From the NCBI GenBank assembly GCA_029238935.1, contig JAQZBN010000058.1, forward strand, positions 1-36,824: a DNA stretch of 36,824 nt, read 5' to 3'. Below are positions 25,568-33,821 of this stretch, piece after piece. This DNA is from Herbinix sp. Its GTDB lineage: Bacteria > Bacillota > Clostridia > Lachnospirales > Lachnospiraceae. The first letter of the stretch is position 1; the number at the start of each line of letters is the position of its first letter. The notes under the pieces are model-generated. The model had not been told where the DNA came from and did no database searches. It saw only the letters and a program-made list of their open reading frames with translations. The position numbers were made by a program, and so were the translations under genes.

Positions 25568-26056
25568 ATGGAAATTGAACGTAAATTTGCTGTTAATATA
25601 CTTCCCGGAAATTTAGAGCAATATGAATGTAAAAAAATTGAACAAGGTTATTTGTGTCATAATCCCATATTACGAATACGGAAAAGTAATGATATCTTTT
25701 ATTTAACGTATAAATCGAAAAAAGGTATTGAAAAAAGAGAAGGTAAGAGTGCAATAGTTAATCATGAAGTAGAATTACCATTGACGGAAGAAGCATACTA
25801 TGATTTAAAGCAAAAAACGGATGGTAATATGGTATGCAAAACCAGGTATTTAATCCCTCTAGAAAGTGGATTAACGGTAGAACTAGACATATTTGAAGGT
25901 AGATTAAAAGGATTAGTCTTTGCAGAAGTTGAATTTCCAAATGTTTTAGATGCTGATAATTTTACTCCACCATCTTGGCTTGGGAAGGATATTTCTACAG
26001 ATAGACGATTTTCCAATCATTATCTATCACAATTAGAAAATCCTCCGGTAATATAA
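25568..26056 (+). CDS. CYTH-domain protein (triphosphate tunnel metalloenzyme)
   Basis: Protein of 162 residues with the N-terminal EIERKF signature (ExExK) and alternating charged strands that line a tunnel: LRIRKS, FYLTYKSKK, NHEVELPL, KTRYLIPL, LTVELDIFEG and FAEVEFPN. Family members bind a divalent metal and hydrolyse or cyclise triphosphates (inorganic tripolyphosphate, thiamine triphosphate, or ATP to cAMP). Bacterial single-domain forms are mostly triphosphatases, which is my best guess. AGAAGGA lies before the ATG. Cytoplasmic. Confidence 0.88.
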   Translation: MEIERKFAVNILPGNLEQYECKKIEQGYLCHNPILRIRKSNDIFYLTYKSKKGIEKREGKSAIVNHEVELPLTEEAYYDLKQKTDGNMVCKTRYLIPLESGLTVELDIFEGRLKGLVFAEVEFPNVLDADNFTPPSWLGKDISTDRRFSNHYLSQLENPPVI

Positions 26057-26145
26057 GAATTTCTTTATTTGCTTATCATAATTGTATATTTATAAATTAT
26101 TAAACTGATATATCCATGGGATATGATGGACCATACTGTTTTCTC

Positions 26146-26174
26146 GGATATCAGATATTTGACTGCACATACTA
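26146..26174 (+). promoter_or_regulatory. Possible sporulation-type promoter (sigma-G-like)
   Basis: GGATA (26146-26150) and CATACTA (26168-26174) are 17 bases apart. The second fits the sigma-G -10 consensus CATNHTA, and the first is one base off GHATR. It lies 40 bases before the first of two small basic protein genes. CATACTAT would also fit a sigma-E/K -10. Confidence 0.35.
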
Positions 26175-26213
26175 TTCTTGAACCGCAAACGATATTAAGA
26201 GGAGGTTTCAGAT

Positions 26214-26348
26214 ATGCCAAAGGACAGTCAACCAGATAATAAAAGAGCAAGAATGGAGAAAGCCAATGGGCAGACTCCGATAACGAAGGAAAATCAGAAT
26301 AAAAATAAAAATGCCAAACGTAAATCAATAGAACACAATGATGTTTAA
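26214..26348 (+). CDS. Small basic protein, 44 residues
   Basis: ATG at 26214 follows a very strong AGAGGAGGT at a normal distance. The product (starting MPKDSQPDNKRARMEK) is rich in Lys, Asn, Gln and Arg, has no Cys or Trp and almost no hydrophobic residues, so it is likely disordered. Such composition recalls minor small acid-soluble spore proteins, but I cannot match it to a named one. A second small gene begins 17 bases downstream. Confidence 0.7.
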   Translation: MPKDSQPDNKRARMEKANGQTPITKENQNKNKNAKRKSIEHNDV

Positions 26349-26365
26349 GGTAAGGAGGGAATTGT

Positions 26366-26530
26366 ATGGCGAAAGCTGGAATGAGAAGACCCGATCCGAA
26401 GGAACCACACGGAACGGAAGGTAGACAAAAAATGAATATTCCGAAAAATGATGTACCTCCCGTTCCTGAATTACAAGGAAAGGCAAAGACCGGTAACAGA
26501 AAAGCTGGTCCGATTTACGACGGTAAATGA
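26366..26530 (+). CDS. Small basic Pro/Gly/Lys-rich protein, 54 residues
   Basis: Starts at the ATG at 26366 behind TAAGGAGGG. The product (MAKAGMRRPDPKEPHGTEGR at its N-terminus, GNRKAGPIYDGK at its end) is rich in Pro, Gly and Lys and likely disordered. It resembles a small conserved hypothetical protein I associate with Lachnospiraceae, from memory. Its TGA overlaps the ATG of the HD phosphohydrolase (ATGA at 26527-26530), so the two are translationally coupled. Function unknown. Confidence 0.75.
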   Translation: MAKAGMRRPDPKEPHGTEGRQKMNIPKNDVPPVPELQGKAKTGNRKAGPIYDGK

Positions 26531-27165
26531 GTCAGTCTGTAATAATGACAAAACAAGAAGTATTTCTAGAAATGATGATTCATTTAACCCAGGATGAGGT
26601 ACCATCGGAATATTTAAACAGAATGTCAGAGAAAGAATTGTTTTCAGAATATCCGTTAAATTTATTGTTAAAAATGAAAGATACAGAGCAATCAAAGAAA
26701 TATCACCCTGAAGGCAGCGTTTGGAATCATACAATGATGGTAGTGGATGAAGCTGCTAAGGTGAGAAATCAAAGTAAGGATTATCAGGCTTTTATGTGGG
26801 CAGCATTACTTCATGATATTGGTAAGCCACCTACAACAAAAGTGAGAAAAGGTAAGATTACTTCCTATGATCATGAAAAAGTAGGAGCAGAATTAAGCAA
26901 AGAATTTTTAATGTATTATACCAGTGATCAGGAGTTTATCATAAAAGTATGTGCATTAGTACGTTGGCATATGCAAATATTATTTGTCGTTAACGATCTT
27001 CCTTATGGGGAGCCAAGAGAAATGATAAAAGAAGTAAATGTTCATGAAATATCACTTCTAAGCTGGTGTGACAGAATGGGTCGTGGAGGTGCCGATCCCA
27101 CCGTAGAAGTCAGAAACGGCAAGATATTTAAAGATAAAATAAGAAAAATGCAAAATAGTAAATAA
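26527..27165 (+). CDS. HD-domain phosphohydrolase
   Basis: Protein of 212 residues with an HD metal site: H68 in VWNHTMMVVDEA, the H96-D97 pair in ALLHDIGKPP, H116 in YDHEKVGAE, H148 in RWHMQ and a late Asp in LLSWCDRMGRGG. The EQSKKYHPEGSVWNHT text resembles the HD domain of bacterial CCA-adding enzymes, without any nucleotidyltransferase part. Members hydrolyse phosphomonoesters or phosphodiesters, often of nucleotides. It overlaps the small upstream gene by four bases; an alternative ATG is at 26545. A strong terminator follows. Confidence 0.85.
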   Translation: MSQSVIMTKQEVFLEMMIHLTQDEVPSEYLNRMSEKELFSEYPLNLLLKMKDTEQSKKYHPEGSVWNHTMMVVDEAAKVRNQSKDYQAFMWAALLHDIGKPPTTKVRKGKITSYDHEKVGAELSKEFLMYYTSDQEFIIKVCALVRWHMQILFVVNDLPYGEPREMIKEVNVHEISLLSWCDRMGRGGADPTVEVRNGKIFKDKIRKMQNSK

Positions 27166-27174
27166 ATTTTGGAG

Positions 27175-27221
27175 AAGAACAGAGTTTCATTGATAAATCA
27201 GTGAAGATCTGTTCTTTTTTT
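27175..27221 (+). terminator. Rho-independent terminator
   Basis: AAGAACAGA (27175-27183) pairs with TCTGTTCTT (27208-27216), continued inside by TTCATTGAT and ATCAGTGAA. A T run to 27221 follows. It ends the CYTH/small protein/HD region. Confidence 0.9.
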
Positions 27222-27477
27222 ATGGGATATTCATGTAAATGCACAACTTCTTATGGAATATGCATGAAATCCTTTGATAAGATTGATTGATTATGCATTA
27301 AAATGTGATGTATATAAAAAAGGCACTAGATTTTTTAATATATCTATCTTATAATTAACATCAGTGAACTTTAAATACATTAGTAAACTGAAGAAATTAG
27401 TCATATTATAACGGCGATATGGATTCATAATCATCCGGTTCATAATAAATAAAAGAAGAAAAGCGAGGTTAATGGAA
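27222..27477 (+). promoter_or_regulatory. Leader region of the nfn operon
   Basis: About 250 AT-rich bases. Candidate promoters are TTGATA (27274-27279) with TAAAAT (27299-27304), and TTGATT (27287-27292) with TATATA (27311-27316). Neither is strong. TATGGGATATTCATG and TATGGAATATGCATG (near 27222 and 27253) are near-repeats. No gene is visible. Confidence 0.35.
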
Positions 27478-28380
27478 ATGGCTGAGAGCTATATATACAA
27501 AATAATGAAAAAAGAAAGCTTGGCAAATTCAATATATCTCATGGATATATTGGCTCCCAGAGTAGCGAAAGCCTGTTATCCTGGTCAATTTGTCATAGTA
27601 AAGATGGACGAGAAGGGGGAGAGAATTCCCTTAACCATATGTGATTATGATAGAGAAGCAGGAACAGTTACCATCGTATTTCAAGCGATTGGCTCATCAA
27701 CGAAATTGATGGCGGAATACGAAGAGGGAGAAGCATTCCGTGACTTTACCGGTCCCCTTGGCCATAAATCAGAATTAATTGATATGGATAGAGAGGAATT
27801 ATCAAAATTAAATATTCTCTTTGTAGCAGGTGGTGTTGGTGCTGCTCCGGTATACCCTCAAGTAAAATGGATGAAGGAAAACGGATATTCGGTTGATTGC
27901 ATTATTGGTGCAAGAAATAAAGACCTAATTATATTAGAAGACAGAATGAAGGAACTGGCAACCAATGTTTACATAACAACGGATGATGGTTCTTATGGCT
28001 TTAAAGGTAATGTAAATGATTGTATAAAGGATCTTGTGAATAACCAAGGGAAGCAGTATGATCTTGTTATAGCAATCGGTCCAATGATCATGATGAAATT
28101 TGTTTGTCTATTAACAAAAGAATTAGGAATTAAAACAATTGTAAGTATGAATCCGGTTATGGTAGATGGAACTGGTATGTGTGGTGCATGCCGTTTGACG
28201 ATCGGTAAAGAAGTAAAATTTGCCTGTGTGGATGGACCTGAATTTGATGGTCACTTGGTTAATTTTGATGAAGCAATGAAACGTCTTCAGATGTACAAAT
28301 CAGAAGAAGGACGAACCGTTTTACGTTCAAAAGAAGGCGATACACATCATCATCCTGAATGCGATTGTTCCGATAATTAA
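27478..28380 (+). CDS. nfnA: NfnA-type ferredoxin:NADP oxidoreductase subunit
   Basis: FAD- and [2Fe-2S]-containing subunit of 300 residues, of the dihydroorotate dehydrogenase electron-transfer/sulfide dehydrogenase beta family. The FAD domain has PLTICDYDREAGTV, the NAD-binding domain begins NILFVAGGVGAAPVYPQVK, and the cluster ligands are C235, C238 and C250 (MCGACR, FAC) with D230 just upstream, as in NfnA. With NfnB it would form the cytoplasmic enzyme that couples reduced ferredoxin plus NADH oxidation to NADPH formation. The ATG at 27478 is preferred over 27472, which is too close to GCGAGG. The His-rich end (THHHPECDC) is unusual. NfnB follows after 39 bases. Confidence 0.88.
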   Translation: MAESYIYKIMKKESLANSIYLMDILAPRVAKACYPGQFVIVKMDEKGERIPLTICDYDREAGTVTIVFQAIGSSTKLMAEYEEGEAFRDFTGPLGHKSELIDMDREELSKLNILFVAGGVGAAPVYPQVKWMKENGYSVDCIIGARNKDLIILEDRMKELATNVYITTDDGSYGFKGNVNDCIKDLVNNQGKQYDLVIAIGPMIMMKFVCLLTKELGIKTIVSMNPVMVDGTGMCGACRLTIGKEVKFACVDGPEFDGHLVNFDEAMKRLQMYKSEEGRTVLRSKEGDTHHHPECDCSDN

Positions 28381-28419
28381 TACATTTGGATGAATTGATT
28401 TTATATAGGAGGAATAAAA

Positions 28420-29811
28420 ATGGATGTATTAAAAAGAGTTCCTGTAAAAGAACAGGATCCTAAGGTACGTGCAGGTAATTTTGAAGAAGTATGCTTAGGA
28501 TATGATTTAGAAGAAGCAAAGGCAGAAGCGTCCCGTTGTTTGCAATGCAAGAATCCAAAATGTGTTGCAGGGTGTCCAGTATCCATTGATATTCCTGGAT
28601 TTATCAAACAAATAGAAACAGGTAATATAGAAGATGCATTTCAAGTGATTGGTCAGTATTCAGCACTGCCGGCAGTATGTGGTAGAGTTTGTCCACAGGA
28701 ATCTCAGTGTGAAGAACGATGCATTCGTGGGATTAAAGGTGATGCTGTATCCATTGGTAAATTGGAACGTTTTGCAGCAGATTGGGCTAGAGAACATAAG
28801 ATAGCACCTAAGGCACCAGAGGTAAAGAATGGAAGAAAGGTTGCTGTTATCGGATCCGGTCCCGCAGGACTCACTTGTGCAGGTGAATTGGCGAAAAAGG
28901 GATATGATGTAACAATCTTTGAAGCGTTACATGAACCTGGTGGTGTATTGGTTTATGGTATTCCTGAGTTTCGTCTTCCCAAGGATACTGTTGTCAGAGC
29001 AGAGATTGAGAATGTAATGGCTCTTGGCGTTAAGATTGAAACTAATGTAATTATTGGTAAGTCTGTTACGATAGATGAATTAATGGAAGAGGAAGGATTC
29101 GAAGCCGTATTTGTAGGATCAGGAGCAGGATTACCAAAGTTTATGGGTATTCCAGGTGAAAATGCCAATGGTGTATTCTCGGCGAACGAATATTTAACCA
29201 GAAATAATCTAATGAAGGCTTTTGATGAAAGTTACGATACACCGATTATTGCAGGCAAAAAAGTTGCAGTTGTCGGGGGTGGCAATGTAGCAATGGATGC
29301 AGCAAGAACTGCTCTTAGACTAGGAGCTATCGTATATATCGTTTATCGAAGAAGTGAAGCTGAACTTCCTGCCAGAGTAGAAGAAGTACATCATGCTAAA
29401 GAAGAAGGGATTATATTTAAACTTTTAACTAATCCAACCGAGATTTTAGTGAATGAGAATGGATGGGTATCCGGAATGCGGTGTGTAGAAATGGAACTTG
29501 GTGAACCGGATGAATCAGGAAGAAGAAGACCAATCGAGAAGAAGGATTCCGAATTTATATTAGAACTTGATACAATAATAATGTCTCTTGGAACGAGTCC
29601 GAATCCATTGATTTCATCAACTACAAAGGGACTGGATACAAACAAATATAAATGTATAGTTGCGGATGAGAACACAGGTATGACCTCGAAAGAAGGTGTT
29701 TTTGCCGGTGGTGATGCCGTAACCGGTGCTGCTACAGTGATTCTGGCTATGGGTGCAGGTAAAGCTGCCGCTAAGGGAATAGATGAATATTTATCATCAA
29801 AATACGAATAG
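28420..29811 (+). CDS. nfnB: NfnB-type subunit (GltD/glutamate synthase small-subunit family)
   Basis: Flavoprotein of 463 residues with two [4Fe-4S] clusters. The N-terminal cysteines are C40, C43, C48 and C52 ([14 protein letters not shown]) and C87, C91, C97 and C101 ([15 protein letters not shown]). An FAD Rossmann fold starts [10 protein letters not shown] (141-150), and an NADPH fold starts [15 protein letters not shown] (near 284). This fold is often annotated as glutamate synthase beta chain (gltA/gltD), but no large glutamate synthase subunit is present and the adjacent NfnA makes the transhydrogenase role far more likely. TAGGAGG sets the start. Confidence 0.9.
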   Translation: MDVLKRVPVKEQDPKVRAGNFEEVCLGYDLEEAKAEASRCLQCKNPKCVAGCPVSIDIPGFIKQIETGNIEDAFQVIGQYSALPAVCGRVCPQESQCEERCIRGIKGDAVSIGKLERFAADWAREHKIAPKAPEVKNGRKVAVIGSGPAGLTCAGELAKKGYDVTIFEALHEPGGVLVYGIPEFRLPKDTVVRAEIENVMALGVKIETNVIIGKSVTIDELMEEEGFEAVFVGSGAGLPKFMGIPGENANGVFSANEYLTRNNLMKAFDESYDTPIIAGKKVAVVGGGNVAMDAARTALRLGAIVYIVYRRSEAELPARVEEVHHAKEEGIIFKLLTNPTEILVNENGWVSGMRCVEMELGEPDESGRRRPIEKKDSEFILELDTIIMSLGTSPNPLISSTTKGLDTNKYKCIVADENTGMTSKEGVFAGGDAVTGAATVILAMGAGKAAAKGIDEYLSSKYE

Positions 29812-29846
29812 AAGAAAATACGTATGGGGAACGTATTGGAGGGCTT

Positions 29847-31388
29847 ATGGGTGAGCAAATGATCAGTAGCACGACCGGAACAATCATGACGGGAATACTT
29901 GTTGTGATGCTTCTTTTTATGATATGTTTACTTATCGCACTTAGAAAAAGAAGAAAGAACGAGATACGGATAAATCATGCATTTCAGAAGTTAAACGAAC
30001 AACATAAAGATTTAGAAACTTTATATGATTCCACGGCAGCTTCCTTACATGAGTTATCAAACAAATGTGATGAGCTGATCAAAAACCGTGAAAACATGAA
30101 AAGGTTGGCTTATTATGATTACCTGACAGAACTTCCCAACCGTGTAGCATTTACTGAGATGCTGGACAGTGTTATGCTGACATTGCGCAGCGAGGAAATC
30201 ATTGCTATCATGGATATTGATCTTGATAATTTTAAAAATATTAATGATACCTTAGGTCATTCCTATGGGGATGAACTTTTAATTGATGTAACCTATCGAT
30301 TAAAACAGGTCCTTGATGAGAATGATTATCTTGCCAGAATTGGCGGCGATGAATTTATTGTTTTAACACAGAATATTACAGATACAGCCTCTTATGAAGA
30401 TAAAATAAAAAAGATACGAAATGTATTTAGTTTTCCGTTTGTTCTTTCTACAAAAGAATATTTTGTGACCGTTAGTATCGGGATTGCAGTTGCACCTAAA
30501 GATGGAAAGACTTCACAAACCTTAATTAAGAATGTTGACTCAGCAATGTATGTTGCAAAAGCAAATGGTAAGAATACATATTGTTATTTTGATCATTCTT
30601 TTAATGTAAAATTGACTGAGAAGATTGAAATTCAATCCGAACTTCGTAAAGCAATCGAAAAGGAAGAATTTAGGCTTTATTATCAGGCGCAAATGGATCT
30701 GGAATCTGGCAAGGTTGTTGGTTTCGAAGCATTGATAAGATGGGATCATCCCACAAGGGGATTAATTTCACCGGATGAATTCATTAGTTTAGCCGAAGAA
30801 ACTGGACTTATTGTACCTATGGGAAAATGGGTTCTGTTAACAGCCTGCAGACAATTAAAGGCTTGGGAGGATGCCGGTTATTCCGATATTCATATGGCAG
30901 TAAATCTATCCGTCAGACAATTTAAAGATAAAGATTTGATTAAACTAATCTATGAAGTAATCGAAGAGACAGGGATTAGTCCGAATAAGCTGGAACTTGA
31001 GATTACAGAAACAATAGCATTAGAAGACATTGAGTATACCATAGCAACTATAAAAGAGTTGCAAAAAATTGGTGTGAGCTTTTCTTTGGATGATTTTGGA
31101 ACAGGCTATTCATCTATGAATTATCTGAAGAGATTACCGGTAAATAATCTTAAAATAGATAAATGCTTTTTGGATACCCTAATGGAAGACCGAAGTGATC
31201 AAAAGATAGTTCAGACGATCATATCCTTGGCACAAAATCTGGACTTATATGTTATAGCAGAAGGCGTAGAAAAAATGGAACAGGAATCTTTCTTAAAAGA
31301 AGTAAACTGTGACAAAGCTCAGGGATTTTTATATAGTAAACCAGTGCCGAAGGAGCAAGCAGTGCAGTTTTTGCAGAAGAGAGCGTAA
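29847..31388 (+). CDS. Membrane GGDEF-EAL cyclic-di-GMP protein
   Basis: Protein of 513 residues. One transmembrane segment (about 12-32) and a coiled-coil linker (about 45-85) lead to a GGDEF domain with intact GGDEF at 166-170, then an EAL domain with EAL at 294-296. The EAL catalytic residues appear intact: [31 protein letters not shown] and VIAEGVE. The product-inhibition I-site (RxxD) before GGDEF reads DEND, so it is lost. Both synthesis and breakdown of cyclic-di-GMP are possible. No sensor domain precedes the linker. It starts 35 bases after nfnB behind GGAGGG and is probably in that operon. Confidence 0.9.
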   Translation: MGEQMISSTTGTIMTGILVVMLLFMICLLIALRKRRKNEIRINHAFQKLNEQHKDLETLYDSTAASLHELSNKCDELIKNRENMKRLAYYDYLTELPNRVAFTEMLDSVMLTLRSEEIIAIMDIDLDNFKNINDTLGHSYGDELLIDVTYRLKQVLDENDYLARIGGDEFIVLTQNITDTASYEDKIKKIRNVFSFPFVLSTKEYFVTVSIGIAVAPKDGKTSQTLIKNVDSAMYVAKANGKNTYCYFDHSFNVKLTEKIEIQSELRKAIEKEEFRLYYQAQMDLESGKVVGFEALIRWDHPTRGLISPDEFISLAEETGLIVPMGKWVLLTACRQLKAWEDAGYSDIHMAVNLSVRQFKDKDLIKLIYEVIEETGISPNKLELEITETIALEDIEYTIATIKELQKIGVSFSLDDFGTGYSSMNYLKRLPVNNLKIDKCFLDTLMEDRSDQKIVQTIISLAQNLDLYVIAEGVEKMEQESFLKEVNCDKAQGFLYSKPVPKEQAVQFLQKRA

Positions 31389-31447
31389 TTTAAGATGAAA
31401 CTAATCTCGCCAATTAGTTAAGGTCATAAAAATCAGGAGGAGCAAAG

Positions 31448-32218
31448 TTGAAACAGAATGCGTGGACGAAAAGAATGATAATTATTTTTCTGGTCGTACA
31501 ATTGGTATTGTATGGTTCCTTTCTGACGATGGATTTTCTTGGCCTCTATGGTGATGTAAATAATTATATTAAATTTACGATGGTTGTTCTGTGTTTTGGC
31601 TACTCCTTGCTGTGCGGTAAAAGTACGTCAAGAGGTTTGCTTCTATCCTTGCAAGCCGCCTTATTTTTTACTGTGGTATCCGATTTGTTTATTCTGATCC
31701 TGGATTACTACTTTTATGGAGTACTAACTTTTATACTTGTACAATTGTGTTATGGTATTCGTATGGATATCAGCAGAAACCAAAATCGTTTAAAAAGAGA
31801 AAAGACTCCATTATGGAAAACAATCCTTCTTAGGCTTGGAATTCAGGCTGCAACTACGATTATTACAGTTGCGATTCTTACGATTTCAAATAGTAAGGTT
31901 GATCTTTTGTTAATCGCTACTGTATTTTATTTTACAGGTATTATTATTAATACGATTGCATCTATCCTACTTCTGGTGCAGCAACCAAGAATAAAAGATA
32001 ATTGGATTTTTGCAATTGGTATGTGTCTTTTCTTGCTTTGCGATATAAATGTTGGAATATTTAATTTATCCGGATATATCGACTTACAGGGAAGTGTTGT
32101 GAAGGGAATGGTTACTGCTTCAGCGTTATTAATGTGGGCTTTCTATGCACCTTCTCAAATGTTGATAGCACTTACTGCTCGAAGAGATGATAGAAGATAT
32201 CGAGATAGTCTTCATTAA
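31448..32218 (+). CDS. Multi-pass membrane protein, YhhN/TMEM86-like
   Basis: Membrane protein of 256 residues with about eight hydrophobic segments. Two conserved-looking Asp residues sit inside membrane stretches (FFTVVSDLFILILD and MCLFLLCDINVGIF), and the end reads WAFYAPSQMLIALTAR. This layout resembles the YhhN family, which includes lysoplasmalogenases; clostridia make plasmalogens, so that activity is conceivable. The match is by pattern only. The start is a TTG at 31448, seven bases after AGGAGG. It lies 59 bases after the GGDEF-EAL gene and is probably the last gene of the nfn operon. Confidence 0.6.
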   Translation: MKQNAWTKRMIIIFLVVQLVLYGSFLTMDFLGLYGDVNNYIKFTMVVLCFGYSLLCGKSTSRGLLLSLQAALFFTVVSDLFILILDYYFYGVLTFILVQLCYGIRMDISRNQNRLKREKTPLWKTILLRLGIQAATTIITVAILTISNSKVDLLLIATVFYFTGIIINTIASILLLVQQPRIKDNWIFAIGMCLFLLCDINVGIFNLSGYIDLQGSVVKGMVTASALLMWAFYAPSQMLIALTARRDDRRYRDSLH

Positions 32219-32560
32219 TTATTGTAAAAATAATGGTATATTATGTAATCTTATAATGTTGTATATTGTCGCATCAAATTACATTTGGATAAATGTTACA
32301 AAAAGAAATAATATTTTCATGTAAAAAATTGTAATATTAAAGCTTGCCATAGGCAAGCTTTTTTGTTACAATATATTCCATAAGTTTAATCGATAATGAT
32401 AATTTCTGATTATGTCTGAAATATTTCTTTGCTAAAATCCCCTACGTGACGAATTTAATCTTTCAAATTGACTAATAGCTGTTCAGGAATAAATCTGAAT
32501 TTGAATGGAAAGACATTGTTAGGATACATCAGACGAAAAATTAATAAGGAGGAAATACGA
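32219..32560. other. Gap between YhhN-like and DUF5688 genes
   Basis: About 340 AT-rich bases. It holds the terminator at 32339-32364 and no recognisable gene. The promoter of the DUF5688 gene should lie between 32365 and 32540, but I see no clear pair of hexamers. Confidence 0.6.
32339..32364 (+). terminator. Rho-independent terminator
   Basis: GCTTGCC and GGCAAGC form a compact perfect stem with a three-base loop, flanked by AAA before and TTTTTT after. It lies 120 bases after the YhhN-like gene and closes the nfn operon. Confidence 0.9.
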
Positions 32561-33523
32561 ATGCTTCAAGTAGTTAGAGAGCAAGATCTGGATTATGATT
32601 CGTTTATTCAGGAGGTTTTGCTTAGAATGAGGGAAGTAATGGGAGAAGATTACGAGATTCAAACTGTAAAAGTAATGAAAAACAATGCCCTCGAATTCAA
32701 AAGTTTAGTTATATTAAAAGAAGGTAAGAATATAGCTCCCAATATTTATCTTGACTCATATTATAACAGCTATCAGCAAGGTACAGCTTTGGAAGAGATT
32801 ATCGATCGTATCTATCTTGTATATCACAACTGTTCTGATACCGTTGTAAAAGACAGCTTCTCCTATTCCCTGCAAGAGATGAAAACCTGTATCATCTATC
32901 GACTTGTGAATTATGATAAGAATAAAAGTATGTTAAGTCAAATACCACATATTAAATTCTTAGACTTAGCAATTACCTTCCATTGTCTTGTTCGTAATGA
33001 TGAAGATGGGATTGGTACCATACGGATTACAAACGAGCATTTACAATTATGGAACACAGATATCAATGAAATAAGTTCATTGGCAGGAGAAAATACCAGA
33101 AAACTATTTCCAGTATCGATTCGAAGTATGGACGAAGTAATTAAGGGTATGCTGTATGATGAATATATCAACGGCGAAGAGGATTTACCGGAGGATTGGA
33201 TAGATCGTTTGTTTGAAAAAAGAGATAAAGATAAACCATCGCAGAATATGTTTATTTTATCCAATCAGCAGGGAATTAATGGAGCTACCTGCATCTTATA
33301 TCCTAACATTATTCATGCTTTTGCCGATCGTATGAAATCTGATATTTACATTCTCCCAAGTAGTATTCATGAAATTATCCTTGTACCATATACGAAAAAT
33401 ATAAAAAAAGAATCACTTACTGAAATGGTAAAAGAAATCAATAGAACTCAAGTAGCTCCGGAGGAGGTATTATCGGATCAAGTCTATTTTTATTCAAGAA
33501 GTAATAAATCCTTTCACATTTAG
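32561..33523 (+). CDS. DUF5688 family protein
   Basis: Protein of 320 residues without signal peptide or membrane segment. It matches what I recall of DUF5688, a family of unknown function frequent and multi-copy in Lachnospiraceae. The typical blocks are an N-terminal YDSFIQEVLLRM, NIYLDSYYNSYQQGTALEEI, a middle IPHIKFLDLAITFHCLV and a late SDIYILPSSIHEIILVP. The start is the ATG at 32561 behind AAGGAGG; the frame is open 93 bases further upstream but without a binding site. It is a single-gene unit before the oxidoreductase. Confidence 0.85.
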   Translation: MLQVVREQDLDYDSFIQEVLLRMREVMGEDYEIQTVKVMKNNALEFKSLVILKEGKNIAPNIYLDSYYNSYQQGTALEEIIDRIYLVYHNCSDTVVKDSFSYSLQEMKTCIIYRLVNYDKNKSMLSQIPHIKFLDLAITFHCLVRNDEDGIGTIRITNEHLQLWNTDINEISSLAGENTRKLFPVSIRSMDEVIKGMLYDEYINGEEDLPEDWIDRLFEKRDKDKPSQNMFILSNQQGINGATCILYPNIIHAFADRMKSDIYILPSSIHEIILVPYTKNIKKESLTEMVKEINRTQVAPEEVLSDQVYFYSRSNKSFHI

Positions 33524-33821
33524 CGTGTTTTTTGGTAGAAACTACAAAAGAAATTCCTTAATATAGTTTAACTAACTTTTTCATACAGAATTTTTGTAAT
33601 GTTATACATATTTACTGTTTCCATATTGAAATTATTATGCTATAATATTTAATCGACAGATAAAAACATAAGTTGATAATTCAATTTGGTTTTTTATGGG
33701 CGTTAAGGTTAGTTCGAACAATACATATAATATAGAATTTGTATTATAATCGTCTTTGGGATCGTCTTGTTCGAATATTGCCTTATGCTCATCAGGTTAA
33801 TATTATAAGGAGGACATTTCA
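33524..33821 (+). promoter_or_regulatory. Upstream region of pyruvate:ferredoxin oxidoreductase with inverted repeat
   Basis: TTCGAACAA (33713-33721, inside the palindrome GTTCGAAC) is inverted as TTGTTCGAA at 33767-33775. The 45 bases between hold two TATAAT hexamers (33726-33731 and 33745-33750). The gene starts 46 bases after the second arm, behind AAGGAGG. This looks like an operator pair around a promoter, but no -35 hexamer is clear and no known regulator is assigned. Confidence 0.45.

Noticed and set aside
28420..29811. Annotation as glutamate synthase small subunit
   Set aside because: No large subunit is present, and the adjacent NfnA-type gene points to a transhydrogenase.
33712..33719. 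GTTCGAAC as a LexA or Rex site
   Set aside because: It lacks the GAAC-N4-GTTC spacing of LexA and the TTGTGA/TTGTTAA arms of Rex.
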